DNA of 35,453 nucleotides from Actinomadura montaniterrae (GTDB taxonomy: Bacteria > Actinomycetota > Actinomycetes > Streptosporangiales > Streptosporangiaceae). Below are positions 7,307-15,584 of this stretch, piece by piece. The stretch covers positions 1 through 35,453 of the forward strand of contig NZ_WBMR01000090.1 in assembly GCF_008923365.1 (NCBI RefSeq), given 5' to 3'. Position 1 is the first letter of the stretch; each line of letters opens with the position of its first letter. The translations under genes were made by a program, and so were the position numbers. The notes below the pieces were generated by a model that had not been told where the DNA came from, searched no databases, and saw only the letters and a list, made by a program, of their open reading frames with translations.

Positions 7307-7843
7307 ATGCAGGACGCGGTGCTGGCGATGCTCGCGAAGGAACCGTCGCACGGTTACCTCCTGCGCGAGCGGCTCCGGAAGGCCCTCGGGCCGCTCGGGG
7401 AGTCGATGAACGCCGGACAGGTCTACGTGACCCTCGCCCGGCTGGAGAAGCAGGGCCTGGTCGCGTCCGAACGCGCCGACGGCCTGCCCGACCGGCCGGA
7501 CCGCAAGGTGTACGCGCTGACGCCGGCCGGGCAGCAGCGGGTCGCCGCCTGGCTGGGCGAGGTGAGCTGGCCGAAGCCGAACCTGGCGGAGTTCCACCTC
7601 AAGCTCGCCGCCGCGGCCGCGGGCCGGCTCGCCGATCCGGTCGAGCTGGTGGACGCGCAGCGCCGCGAACTGCTGCGGCGGCTCGGCGAGGCGCAGCGCG
7701 CCCTGCTGGCCGAGCCGGACGGCTCCACCGCCGGCCTGCTGCTGGAGGGCGTCGCGCTGCGGCTGCAGGCCGACCTGCGCTGGCTGGAGGCCTGCGAGCG
7801 GGTCTGGTCGAAGATCGCCGACGACGAATCCGAGGGCGCATGA
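7307..7843 (+). CDS. PadR-family transcriptional regulator
   Basis: 178 residues. Residues 1-80 are the PadR winged helix: AVLAMLAKEPSHGYLLRERL, then NAGQVYVTLARLEKQGLV, then DRKVYALTPAGQQRVAAWL. The C-terminal half (about 95-170) is the helical Vir_act_alpha_C-like dimer region. AGGGG at 7296-7300 sits 6 bases before the ATG; other nearby ATGs are out of frame. PadR proteins of this type repress an adjacent ABC exporter until a toxic ligand is bound. The stop overlaps the ATG of the ABC ATPase (ATGA), and the third gene encodes the permease, so this is the common padR-ATPase-FtsX operon. The ligand is unknown. Confidence 0.9.
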   Translation: MQDAVLAMLAKEPSHGYLLRERLRKALGPLGESMNAGQVYVTLARLEKQGLVASERADGLPDRPDRKVYALTPAGQQRVAAWLGEVSWPKPNLAEFHLKLAAAAAGRLADPVELVDAQRRELLRRLGEAQRALLAEPDGSTAGLLLEGVALRLQADLRWLEACERVWSKIADDESEGA

Positions 7844-8580
7844 ACGAGTTCGGCGCGGTGCTGCAGGCCCGCGGGCTGTGCAAGGAGCACGGCCAGGGGC
7901 AGGGGCTGGTCCGGGCGGTCGACGAGGTCGACCTGGACGTCCCGGCGGGGCAGATGCTGGCGGTGACCGGGCCGAGCGGCTGCGGGAAGTCCACGCTGCT
8001 GCATCTGCTCGGCGGGCTGGAGCGGCCCAGCCGCGGGGAGGTGTGGCTGGCCGGCAGGCGCATCGACGCCCTGAGCGAGCGGGCGCTGGCCCGGCTCCGG
8101 CGGCGGTCCGTCGGTTTCGTCTTCCAGGCGTTCCACCTCGTGGAGGAGCTGTCGGCGAGGGAGAACGTGGAGCTGCCGGTGCTGCTGGCCGGGCGTTCGC
8201 CGCGCGCGGCCAAGCGGCGCGCGGCCCAGCTGCTGGAGCGGGTCGGGCTCGCCGACCGCGCCCGGCACCTGCCGTGGGAGCTGTCGGGCGGGCAGCGGCA
8301 GCGGGTGGCGATCGCCCGCGCGATGGCCAACGAACCGCTGGTGCTGCTGGCCGACGAGCCGACCGGGAACCTGGACACCGTGGCGACGCTCGACGTGCTG
8401 CGGCTCTTCGAGGAGCTGCGCGCCGCCGGGCAGACCCTCGTCATCGTCACGCATGACGAGCGCGTCGCGGCCACCGCGGACCGGGTCGTCTCGATGCGCG
8501 ACGGGACGTTCGTCGACGACACCCGGCTGGCCGGCCACGCCACCGGAGGGCTCGGCGACTTGCTCGGGCTGGAGGACTGA
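7840..8580 (+). CDS. ABC transporter ATP-binding protein (MacB/LolD type)
   Basis: 246 residues, a single nucleotide-binding domain. Walker A is GPSGCGKST at 44-52, the Q-loop glutamine is Gln96 in GFVFQAFHL, the signature LSGGQ is at 148-152, Walker B is LLADEP with Asp172 and Glu173, and the H-loop histidine is His205 in IVTHD. The ATG overlaps the stop of the PadR gene by four bases (ATGA). The permease gene starts 5 bases after its stop. With one FtsX-type permease this makes a MacB-like exporter or lipoprotein/peptide-releasing machine at the cytoplasmic membrane, using ATP hydrolysis for mechanotransmission rather than import; no substrate-binding protein is encoded. Confidence 0.93.
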   Translation: MNEFGAVLQARGLCKEHGQGQGLVRAVDEVDLDVPAGQMLAVTGPSGCGKSTLLHLLGGLERPSRGEVWLAGRRIDALSERALARLRRRSVGFVFQAFHLVEELSARENVELPVLLAGRSPRAAKRRAAQLLERVGLADRARHLPWELSGGQRQRVAIARAMANEPLVLLADEPTGNLDTVATLDVLRLFEELRAAGQTLVIVTHDERVAATADRVVSMRDGTFVDDTRLAGHATGGLGDLLGLED

Positions 8581-8585
8581 GCCGC

Positions 8586-10373
8586 GTGGGCCGCATCCTG
8601 CTGGTGCTCCGCCTCGTCGTGGCCGACGTGCGCCGCCATCCCGCCCAGGCCGCGATGATGCTCGCCTCGATCACCGCCGCCACCGCCGCGCTGGCCCTGG
8701 GCATCTCGCTGAACGGGGCGACCGACACGCTCTACCGCCAGACCCGCGCGGCCACGGCCGGACCGGACGTGGTGGCGCTTTCCCCCGGCGCCGACCGGGC
8801 CGCGACCGCGGCGCTGACACCGCTGGCACAGGCGTCCGAAGTCACCGCCCATAGCGGGCCGTACCGCCAGTACTACACGACGCTGACCGCGCACGGCCGC
8901 ACGTCGCGCGCGGTTGCGCAGGGCGCCGGGGCGACGCCGGGCCCGGTCGATCGTCCGCTGGTCACGTCGGGCACCTGGGTGCGGCCCGGCGGCGTGGTGG
9001 TCGAACGCGGCTTCGCGTCCGCCATGGGCATCCGGGTCGGCGACCGCGTCACCTTCGCGGGCCGCTCACGTCCCGTCGCCGGGATCGCCGTGACCACCGC
9101 GCACACCATCTACCCGTGGGCGCAGATGATCGGCCCGGGCGGCGGTCCGGACGACTACAGCGGCCTGGTGTGGGTGAGTGAGGCCGACACCGGGGCGCTT
9201 GCGGCCGCCGATCTCCCGGCGACCTCCCTGCTCTACCTGAAACTGCGGGACCCGTCCGCCGCCGAGGAGTTCGTGGACTCCCGCCGCGCCTTCGGCGACG
9301 AACAGCCGGCGAACTTCTTCACCTGGGGGTTCATGGCCACGCAGGACGCGCACATCCTCCGCGAGAGCCAGCCGGTCCTGGTCATCGGCAGCTGGCTGCT
9401 CGCCCTGCTGGCCGTCGGCGGCGTGGCCACGCTGGCGGCGGGACGCGCCACCAGGCAGACCCGGCGGGTCGGGCTGCTCAAGGCCGTCGGCGCCACGCCG
9501 GGGACCATCGCCGCCGTCCTGCTCGGCGAGTACCTGGCGCTGGCGCTGCTCGGCGACGCGCTGGGGCTGGCGATCGCGCGGCTGGCCGCGCCCGGCCTCG
9601 CCAACCCGACCGCGAGCCTGCTGTCCACCGCCGCGGGCCCGACCGGCGACACCGTCGCCGCCACGACGCTCCTCGCGCTGGCCGTGGCGGTCCTCACCAC
9701 CCTCGGCCCGACGCGGCGCGCGCTGCGCACCGAGACCGTGTCCGCGCTGGCCGACACCGCCCGCCGGCCCGGGCACCGGCCCCGGCTGAACGGCCTGTCG
9801 GCGCTGCTGCCGACCCCGCTGCTGCTCGCGCTCCGCCTGATCGCCCGCCGGCCCGGCCGCGCCGTCCTGCACGCGTGGAGCATCGCGGTCATGGTCATCG
9901 GCGCTACGGCCCTGCTGATGGCCCGCGTGCAGACCGACTTCGACTACGGCCTGGGCTCCTCCCGCCTGGGCAACGTGCAGAGCGAGCAGGGGCACGACGT
10001 GCTGCTCGCCGTCACCGTCGCGCTGGCCGCGCTCGCCGCGGTGAACATCGTCACGATCACCTGGACGACCGCGCTGGAGGCCCGGCCCGTCATGGCGATC
10101 GCGCGGACGCTCGGCGCTACTCCCGGGCAGGTCACGGCCGGGCTGTCCGCCGCGCAACTCCTCCCGACGCTGCCCGGCGCCGCCCTCGGCGTCCCCTTCG
10201 GAGTGGTCCTGGTGGAGCTGTTCTCCCCTCCGAACGTCGTCGTTCCCTCCATGTGGTCGCTGTTCATCCCGGCGCTCGCCGCTCCTCTGGCGACGGCGGC
10301 GCTCACCGCCGTGCCCGCGCGCCTCGCGGCCCGCCGGTCCGTCGCCCGGACCCTCAGCGTCGAAACGGGATGA
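8586..10373 (+). CDS. FtsX-like ABC transporter permease
   Basis: 595 residues. The layout is two FtsX-type halves. A first helix (AAMMLASITAATAALALGISL) is followed by a large extracytoplasmic domain (about 45-245), then three helices near 258-365 (VLVIGSWLLALLAVGGVATL, LLGEYLALALLGDALGLAIA, TLLALAVAVLTTLG). A second set of four follows from about 430 (AWSIAVMVIGATALLMAR, LLAVTVALAALAAVNIVTI, LLPTLPGAALGVPFGVVLV, WSLFIPALAAPLATAALTAV). The start is GTG 8586, with GGAGG at 8571-8575, a rather long 10-base spacing. It ends 9 bases from the stop of the convergent kinase gene. It is the membrane partner of the ATPase just upstream. Confidence 0.88.
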   Translation: MGRILLVLRLVVADVRRHPAQAAMMLASITAATAALALGISLNGATDTLYRQTRAATAGPDVVALSPGADRAATAALTPLAQASEVTAHSGPYRQYYTTLTAHGRTSRAVAQGAGATPGPVDRPLVTSGTWVRPGGVVVERGFASAMGIRVGDRVTFAGRSRPVAGIAVTTAHTIYPWAQMIGPGGGPDDYSGLVWVSEADTGALAAADLPATSLLYLKLRDPSAAEEFVDSRRAFGDEQPANFFTWGFMATQDAHILRESQPVLVIGSWLLALLAVGGVATLAAGRATRQTRRVGLLKAVGATPGTIAAVLLGEYLALALLGDALGLAIARLAAPGLANPTASLLSTAAGPTGDTVAATTLLALAVAVLTTLGPTRRALRTETVSALADTARRPGHRPRLNGLSALLPTPLLLALRLIARRPGRAVLHAWSIAVMVIGATALLMARVQTDFDYGLGSSRLGNVQSEQGHDVLLAVTVALAALAAVNIVTITWTTALEARPVMAIARTLGATPGQVTAGLSAAQLLPTLPGAALGVPFGVVLVELFSPPNVVVPSMWSLFIPALAAPLATAALTAVPARLAARRSVARTLSVETG

Positions 10374-10382
10374 GCGCCGCCG

Positions 10383-11417
10383 TCAGATCAGGCCGAGCGA
10401 GCCCAGGTCGCGGATGGCGGCGCAGGAACGGGTCGTCATCGTCAGGAACATGCGGTCGCCGCGTTCGGTGCGCGTCCCGTACGCGCAGCCCAGGACGGTG
10501 ATCAGCGGGCCCTGGAGGGCGGCGAACCGGTAGTCCTCGAAGCACTCGTCCAGGCCGTAGCCGTCCACCCCGTACCCGGTCAGGGCCGCGTGGTAGGTGG
10601 CGACGAGCGACCGTTCGCGCGCGGCCCGTTCGGCGGGGTCCAGGCTGGTGCCGAGGAAGAACGCGAGGTCGCGGACGGGGTGGCCGAGGCTGAGCGTCTG
10701 CCAGTCCACCGCCGTCGCGCCGCGTTCCGGGGCGGGCGGGAAGAGGAGGTTGTCGAGCCGGTAGTCGCCGTGGACGAGGCCGAAGCACCCGGGACGCGCC
10801 GTCATCCACGCGGCGATGGCGCCGGCGGTGTCGCGGAGCGTGCGGACGTCCCGGTCGTCGAGTTCCCCGGCGAAGCGGTCCACGAACGTCTCGACGGCGG
10901 GCGCGTACACCTCGCCGAGCGTGGCCGCGTCGTCGTCGCCGACCGTGCTCAGCCAGGGCAGGTCGGCCAGCGTCGGGTCGCACCAGCGCGGGCCGTGCAG
11001 GCCCGCGAGGTTCGTGACGGCGTCGGCGGCCTGCTCCGGCGTGCATCCGGCGATCTGGTCGCCCTGCGTCGCCGGGTGCAGGTCGTCGAGCAGCAGGACG
11101 AACGCCGTGCCGTCCTCGGACTGGGCGCTGTAGTGGCAGCGCGGCGTCCGCACCGCGACGGTCGGGGCGATGTCCCGGTAGAAGGACACCTCGGCGCGGT
11201 ACGCGGGCGCGAGGAACGCGCGGGACGCCTCGTCCTCGGCCGCCAGCTTCGCGACGAGGCGGCGCGGCACGCCTTCGGCCCCCTCCAGCCGGAGGCGGTA
11301 GCACGCGCCGATCTGCCCGGAGCCGACCTTCTCCCAGGCGACGCCGGTCACGGGCGCCTCGAAGATCTCGCTGAGAGCGGCCGGGGTGAGCCCGGACGGG
11401 CCGTCGATGACGGTCAC
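10383..11417 (-). CDS. Phosphotransferase of the aminoglycoside-phosphotransferase/CHK kinase fold
   Basis: 344 residues with a protein-kinase-like fold. Lys57 in RRLVAKLAA is the likely ATP-binding lysine, the catalytic loop is HGDYRLDN at 216-223 (Asp218, Asn223), and Asp238 in AVDWQ is the metal ligand. It is the third gene of the P450-LLM-kinase operon: its GTG follows the LLM stop by 4 bases, with GGAG upstream. Location in an acyl-CoA catabolic operon argues against antibiotic resistance. Known catabolic relatives of this fold phosphorylate hydroxyacyl-CoAs (LvaA of levulinate catabolism, the kinase domains of ACAD10/11), so the substrate may be a hydroxylated acyl-CoA. That role is inference; no acyl-CoA dehydrogenase partner is in the window. 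Confidence 0.83.
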   Translation of the reverse strand: MTVIDGPSGLTPAALSEIFEAPVTGVAWEKVGSGQIGACYRLRLEGAEGVPRRLVAKLAAEDEASRAFLAPAYRAEVSFYRDIAPTVAVRTPRCHYSAQSEDGTAFVLLLDDLHPATQGDQIAGCTPEQAADAVTNLAGLHGPRWCDPTLADLPWLSTVGDDDAATLGEVYAPAVETFVDRFAGELDDRDVRTLRDTAGAIAAWMTARPGCFGLVHGDYRLDNLLFPPAPERGATAVDWQTLSLGHPVRDLAFFLGTSLDPAERAARERSLVATYHAALTGYGVDGYGLDECFEDYRFAALQGPLITVLGCAYGTRTERGDRMFLTMTTRSCAAIRDLGSLGLI

Positions 11418-11421
11418 CGGG

Positions 11422-12510
11422 TCAGCTCCGTCCGGGGTTGCGCCGCGCGCCGCTCGCGAAGCCCTCGGGCCTGACGTCCCGGTAGGCCGCCACGACCGGC
11501 TCGACCTCGTCCGGCGTGACGCCATGCAGGATCACCCCATCGGCGCCCGCGTCGAACTGGTCGAGGACGCGCCGCGCGCACACGGCGGCCGAGCCGGTCG
11601 CCGACGCGGCGAGCCATTCGTCCGGGATGAGCGTCGCGACGTGCTCGAGCTGCTCGGCGGTGCCGATCGCGTCGAACGCGCCGGGGAAGCCGCTGACGAG
11701 GTCGTCCGTGCGGAACCGCGCGAGCGGCGCCGGGTCCCAGCCGTTCACGCGGACGAGCAGGTCGCCGTAGCCCTGCAGGTAGGTGGCGAACCGGCCGACG
11801 AGCTTGCGCAGCCGCTGCTCCTCGTCGAGATGGTCGCCGACCGTGGCGAGCACCGACCAGACGCGGACGCCCGCCGGGTCGCGTCCGGCCTTCTCGGCGC
11901 CCCGCCGCACCGCCTGCACCGACCGGCTCAGCGTCTCGTCGGTGAAGAAGGTGTGCAGGACGACGCCGTCCGCGACGCCGCCCGCGAACTCCAGGGTCTT
12001 CTCGCCCATCGCGGTGAGCAGGATCGGGATGTCCTCGTCGAACGAGGCGTCCTGGTTCAGGTACGGGAAGTCGCCGGCCGGCCCGTGGTGGTCGACGACG
12101 GCCTCGCCGCGCCACAGCCGGCGCATGATGCCGATGAAGTCCTCCAGCTGCGCGGACGTGACCCGCGGCAGGCCCATCACGTCGAACAGCAGGTCGAAGC
12201 CGCGGCCGAGGCCGAGCGCGAAGCGCCCGCCGGTGAGCCGGTGCATCGTCGCCGCGAAAGTCGCGGTGACGAGCGGGTGCCGGGTGTTGTGGTTGGTGGC
12301 GGCGGTGGCGATGCCGAGCCGCTCGCTCACCGCGCCCGCCGCGCCCGACAGGGTCGCGGCGTCCTTGGTGGCGAAGCGCTCGGACAGGAACACCGAGCCG
12401 AGGCCGAGCCGCTCGCCGTCGCGCACCTGGCCGAGCAGGTCGCGGGGCGAGGACGAGTGCCCCGCCAGCCCGTAAAAGCCCAGTTCCGGCAGGTCGCCGG
12501 TGGCCGGCAC
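11422..12510 (-). CDS. LLM-class flavin/F420-dependent oxidoreductase
   Basis: 362 residues with the luciferase-like TIM-barrel pattern. Visible blocks are ELGFYGLAGHSSSP at the start, LGIATAATNHNTRHPLVTAT, HRLTGGRFALGLGRGFD, and PILLTAMGEKTLEFAGGVADGVVLH. These resemble the mycobacterial family of probable F420-dependent oxidoreductases named after MSMEG_2249 (TIGR03857, from memory). The start is GTG 12510, one base after the P450 stop, and the kinase begins 4 bases after its own stop, so all three are tightly coupled. It may reduce or oxidise a product of the P450. Whether the cofactor is F420 or FMN cannot be settled from sequence alone. Confidence 0.87.
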   Translation of the reverse strand: MPATGDLPELGFYGLAGHSSSPRDLLGQVRDGERLGLGSVFLSERFATKDAATLSGAAGAVSERLGIATAATNHNTRHPLVTATFAATMHRLTGGRFALGLGRGFDLLFDVMGLPRVTSAQLEDFIGIMRRLWRGEAVVDHHGPAGDFPYLNQDASFDEDIPILLTAMGEKTLEFAGGVADGVVLHTFFTDETLSRSVQAVRRGAEKAGRDPAGVRVWSVLATVGDHLDEEQRLRKLVGRFATYLQGYGDLLVRVNGWDPAPLARFRTDDLVSGFPGAFDAIGTAEQLEHVATLIPDEWLAASATGSAAVCARRVLDQFDAGADGVILHGVTPDEVEPVVAAYRDVRPEGFASGARRNPGRS

Positions 12511-12511
12511 G

Positions 12512-13702
12512 TCAGGCCCCCAGCGGCGCGGACGGCGTGAACCTGACCTTGAACGACTCGTAGCCGGAGACGAAGTTGGCGGACCGGTGGGCCGGTTCGG
12601 TGTCCTCGATCGGCTCGATGTCGGGCAGCCGGGCCATGAGCCGCTCGAACATCACCTTCAGCTCCAGCCGGGCGAGGCTGTTGCCGAGGCAGAAGTGCGG
12701 GCCGTTGCCGAACGCGATGTGGTCGTTGGGGGTGCGCTCCACGTCGAAGCGGAACGGGTCGTCGAACACGTCCTCGTCCCGGTTCGCCGACGGGTACAGC
12801 AGCAGCACCTTGTCGCCCTCGCGGATCGTCCGGCCGCCGAGCTCGACGTCGCGGGTCGCGGTGCGGTTCATGTTCTTGATGGGGGAGACCCAGCGCAGCA
12901 TCTCCTCGACCGCCGTCGGGATCTTGCCGGGGTCGTCGATGAGCTTCTGCCGCTGGTCCGGATGCAGGCACAGCTGGTACATGCCGCCGGAGATGACGTG
13001 CCGCGTGGTCTCGTCGCCGCCGATGAGGATCAGCAGCGACTCCTGCAGCAGCGAGTCGTGGTCGAGGTGGTCGCCGTCGATCTCGGCGTGCACCAGGATG
13101 CTGAGCAGGTCGTCGCCCGGTTCGGCGCGGCACCGCTCGACGGCCCGGGTGGCGTACTCGTTGAACCCGTTGAACGCCTCGCCGGCCTTGACCATCAGCT
13201 CCAGGTCGTCGCCGCCGGTCAGGGCGCGGAGCATGTCGTCGGACCAGGCGAGCAGCGTCTGCCGGTCCTGCGGGGCGAAGCCGAGCGCGTCGCCGATGAC
13301 GATCAGCGGCAGCTGGGCGGCGATGTCGTGCACGAAGTCGCACTCGCCCTGCTCGCAGACGCCGTCGAGGATCTCGTCGCAGATCCGCCGCAGGTAGTCC
13401 TCCTGGGCGGCGACGCGGCGCGGGGTGAAGCCGGCGCTGACCAGCTTGCGGCGCATCTTGTGCTCGGGGTCGTCCATGTCGATCATCATCGGCATCGCGG
13501 CGTTGTCGGGCCGGATGCCGTGCGCGCTGGAGAACGCCTCGGGGTTGCGGGACACCGCCTTGACGTCGGCGTGCTTGGAGATGCCCCAGACGCCGCCGTT
13601 CTCGTCCCGGTACACCGGCTCGTTCGCGCGGATCCAGCGCAGTTCCGGGTGCGGGTCGCGGCCCCAGAACTCGCCGCTGACCAGGTTGATCGACTCGTGC
13701 AT
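12512..13702 (-). CDS. Cytochrome P450, CYP142-like
   Basis: 396 residues. The haem-binding loop is AFGNGPHFCLG with Cys338 as thiolate ligand. ExxR is Glu267-Arg270 in EEMLRW, and the I-helix oxygen-activation motif is GGDETT at 228-233. Long blocks read like mycobacterial CYP142: GIRPDNAAMPMMIDMDDPEH near residue 62-81, CEQGECDFVHD, LLILIGGDETTRH, SPIKNMNR and SANFVSGYES near the end. CYP142 enzymes oxidise the terminal (C26/27) side-chain carbon of cholesterol or cholestenone. GGAGGA is 6 bases before the ATG. It leads an operon with the LLM enzyme and the kinase, and diverges from an acyl-CoA synthetase. No dedicated ferredoxin gene is nearby. The true substrate could be another isoprenoid side chain. 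Confidence 0.88.
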   Translation of the reverse strand: MHESINLVSGEFWGRDPHPELRWIRANEPVYRDENGGVWGISKHADVKAVSRNPEAFSSAHGIRPDNAAMPMMIDMDDPEHKMRRKLVSAGFTPRRVAAQEDYLRRICDEILDGVCEQGECDFVHDIAAQLPLIVIGDALGFAPQDRQTLLAWSDDMLRALTGGDDLELMVKAGEAFNGFNEYATRAVERCRAEPGDDLLSILVHAEIDGDHLDHDSLLQESLLILIGGDETTRHVISGGMYQLCLHPDQRQKLIDDPGKIPTAVEEMLRWVSPIKNMNRTATRDVELGGRTIREGDKVLLLYPSANRDEDVFDDPFRFDVERTPNDHIAFGNGPHFCLGNSLARLELKVMFERLMARLPDIEPIEDTEPAHRSANFVSGYESFKVRFTPSAPLGA

Positions 13703-13773
13703 CGTGCTCCTCCAGCGGTGGCGGGAGGCCGGCGGCCCGGCCCGGCGTGTGCGGTTCGCGCCCGACGGATCGA

Positions 13774-13791
13774 ATGAGACTGCCGTCTCAT
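13774..13791. promoter_or_regulatory. 18-bp palindrome between P450 and acyl-CoA synthetase
   Basis: ATGAGAC-TGCC-GTCTCAT has perfect 7-base arms. It lies 72 bases before the P450 start and 66 before the acyl-CoA synthetase start, beside site C. Its shape is that of a TetR-family operator. No TetR gene is in the window, so the binding protein must be encoded elsewhere. Confidence 0.55.
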
Positions 13792-13802
13792 CTTTTCGTA
13801 GA

Positions 13803-13820
13803 CTTGATGTTATATACAAG
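13803..13820. promoter_or_regulatory. Shared operator-like motif, site C
   Basis: CTTGATGTTATATACAAG has CTTG/CAAG ends like site B. On the minus strand it starts CTTGTATATAACATC and aligns with sites A, B and D. It is the most AT-rich point of the divergent region and may also overlap the -10 region of the P450 promoter. Confidence 0.5.
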
Positions 13821-13856
13821 GGGTGAGCCGACCCGGCGGCCCGACGGGAGTGATCC

Positions 13857-15584
13857 ATGCCCACCCCCCTGACCCTGGCGTGGCACGGCGACGAGCTGCT
13901 CGACGGCGGTCTGCGCGAGCTGCTGTGCGGGCCCGGCGCGATGTTCGAGCGCCGCGTCGAGGACGTGCTCGGCGCCCCGGCCGAGGTGTTCGCGCAGCGG
14001 GCCCCGCACGTCCCGGCCATGCTCGCGGGCGCCGCGTCGGGCACCCCCGACCAGACCTACCTGGCGTTCGCGGACGCGCCGGACCGCGCCGTGACCTTCG
14101 CCGAGGCGCACCGGCTCGCCGCCGCGTACGCGCATGTGCTGGCGACCGGGTACGGGATCGGGAAGGGCGACCGGGTGGCCGTGGCGGCGCCGAACGGGCT
14201 GGAGCACATCCTGCTGTGGTGGGGGACGCTGTCGCTCGGCGCGATCATGGTCGGGCTGAACGGCTGGTGGACGCCGGGCGAGCTCGACCACGGCATCGGC
14301 CTGACCGGCCCGTCCGCGCTGTTCGGCTCGGGAAAGCCGCTCGTGCGCCTGGCGGAGACGCGCGCCGCCGCCGAGGGCGTCCCGGTCGTCTCGCTGGACG
14401 AGCTGCACGCCGCCGCCCTCGCCCTGGAGGATCCGCCGGCCGCACTGCCCGACGCCGGTATCCACGAGGACGACCCCGCGGCCATCATGTTCACCAGCGG
14501 GACGACCGGACGCCCGAAGGGCGCCACCATGTCGCACCGCAACTTCGTCCACTTCGGGCTGTTCGGCGGGCTCGGCGGCGCCGTCGCCGCGCTCACCGGC
14601 CCGCCCGGGCGGCGGCAGGTGCCGGAGAGTGTGCAGCGCGCGTCGGTGTTCGCGAACCCGCTGTTCCACGTCTCCGGCGCCTGCCTCGCGCTCGCGAACG
14701 CGCCGCTGTTCGCGCTCAAGCTGGTCCTGCCGCCGCCGGGCCGGTGGGACGCGGAGGCCGCGCTGAAGCTGACCCACGACCACGGGCTGACGCAGTGGAC
14801 CGGCGTCCCGACCCACTTCTGGCAGATGCTCACCCATCCGCGGTTCGCCGAGTACGACACCTCGCGGGTCGTCACGATCGGCAGCGGCGGCGCCACGTTC
14901 GCGCCCGAGCTGCTGCGGCTGTTCGAGGAGAAGCTGCCGGGCGTCGCCATCACCAACGGCTACGGGATGACCGAGACGACCGGGACCGGCACGTTCCTCA
15001 ACGGCCGGGAGATGGACGGGCATCCCGCCTCGGTCGGCGCCGCCGCCCCCACCATCTGGGTGCAGGTCCGCGACGAGGACGGGAACCCGCTGCCCGAGGG
15101 CGAGGTCGGGCGCGTCCACATCAGCGGCGCCGGGGTGTTCCTCGGCTACTGGGGCGACGAGAAGGCGACGGCGGAGGCGCTCACGCCGGACCGCTGGTAC
15201 CGGTCGAGCGACTTCGGCCGGATCGAGGACGGCGTCCTCTACCTGGAGAGCCGGATGCGCGACCTCATCATCCGGGGCGGCGAGAACGTCTACCCGATCG
15301 AGATCGAGTACCGGCTCGTCGAGCATCCGGGCATCGCCGACGCCTGCGTGATCGGCGTCCCGCACACCGTCCTCGGCCAGGAGGTCAAGGCGGTCGTGGT
15401 GCCGCGCGACGGCGCGTCGCTCACCGAGCGGGAGGTGCGCGACTGGGTGGCCGCGGCCCTGGCGCCCTTCAAGGTGCCCGCCCACGTGGAGTTCCGCGAC
15501 GCGCTGCCCTACAACGAGACCGGAAAGGTCATCAAGCGGCTCCTGGAGGACCCGCCGGCCGCCGGGCAAGGGCATGCGATCTGA
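13857..15584 (+). CDS. Acyl-CoA synthetase (AMP-forming, FadD-like)
   Basis: 575 residues of the adenylate-forming family. The phosphate loop is FTSGTTGRPKG at 212-222, the aromatic A5 motif is GYGMTETTG near 368, the ribose-binding aspartate follows YRSSD at 449-452, the hinge is RMRDLIIRGGENVYP, and the catalytic C-terminal lysine is Lys557 in NETGKVIK. An N-terminal extension of some 60 residues precedes the usual domain. The ATG at 13857 has GGGAG 6 bases upstream. It would convert a carboxylic acid to its CoA thioester with ATP. Diverging from the CYP142-like operon, it probably activates the acid that the P450 generates. It is not closely similar, as far as I can recall, to FadD19 or FadD17 of sterol degraders. 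Confidence 0.9.
   Translation: MPTPLTLAWHGDELLDGGLRELLCGPGAMFERRVEDVLGAPAEVFAQRAPHVPAMLAGAASGTPDQTYLAFADAPDRAVTFAEAHRLAAAYAHVLATGYGIGKGDRVAVAAPNGLEHILLWWGTLSLGAIMVGLNGWWTPGELDHGIGLTGPSALFGSGKPLVRLAETRAAAEGVPVVSLDELHAAALALEDPPAALPDAGIHEDDPAAIMFTSGTTGRPKGATMSHRNFVHFGLFGGLGGAVAALTGPPGRRQVPESVQRASVFANPLFHVSGACLALANAPLFALKLVLPPPGRWDAEAALKLTHDHGLTQWTGVPTHFWQMLTHPRFAEYDTSRVVTIGSGGATFAPELLRLFEEKLPGVAITNGYGMTETTGTGTFLNGREMDGHPASVGAAAPTIWVQVRDEDGNPLPEGEVGRVHISGAGVFLGYWGDEKATAEALTPDRWYRSSDFGRIEDGVLYLESRMRDLIIRGGENVYPIEIEYRLVEHPGIADACVIGVPHTVLGQEVKAVVVPRDGASLTEREVRDWVAAALAPFKVPAHVEFRDALPYNETGKVIKRLLEDPPAAGQGHAI

Noticed and set aside
10383..11417. Aminoglycoside resistance gene
   Set aside because: The fold is right, but translational coupling with a P450 and an LLM oxidoreductase in an acyl-CoA cluster points to catabolism.
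12500..13777. 425-codon open frame antisense to the P450 gene
   Set aside because: Low-complexity Asp/Val/Gln/Arg-rich product with no domain; the P450 on the other strand is complete.
13703..13856. KstR or KstR2 operator in the P450 promoter
   Set aside because: I looked for the TnnAACnnGTTnnA and AAGCAAGnnCTTGCTT types; neither is present, although site C has CTTG/CAAG ends with a much wider spacing.
13788..15575. 595-codon open frame antisense to the acyl-CoA synthetase
   Set aside because: Composition is repetitive Arg/Gly/Ala/His typical of a GC-rich shadow frame, and the other strand encodes a full adenylate-forming enzyme with all motifs.
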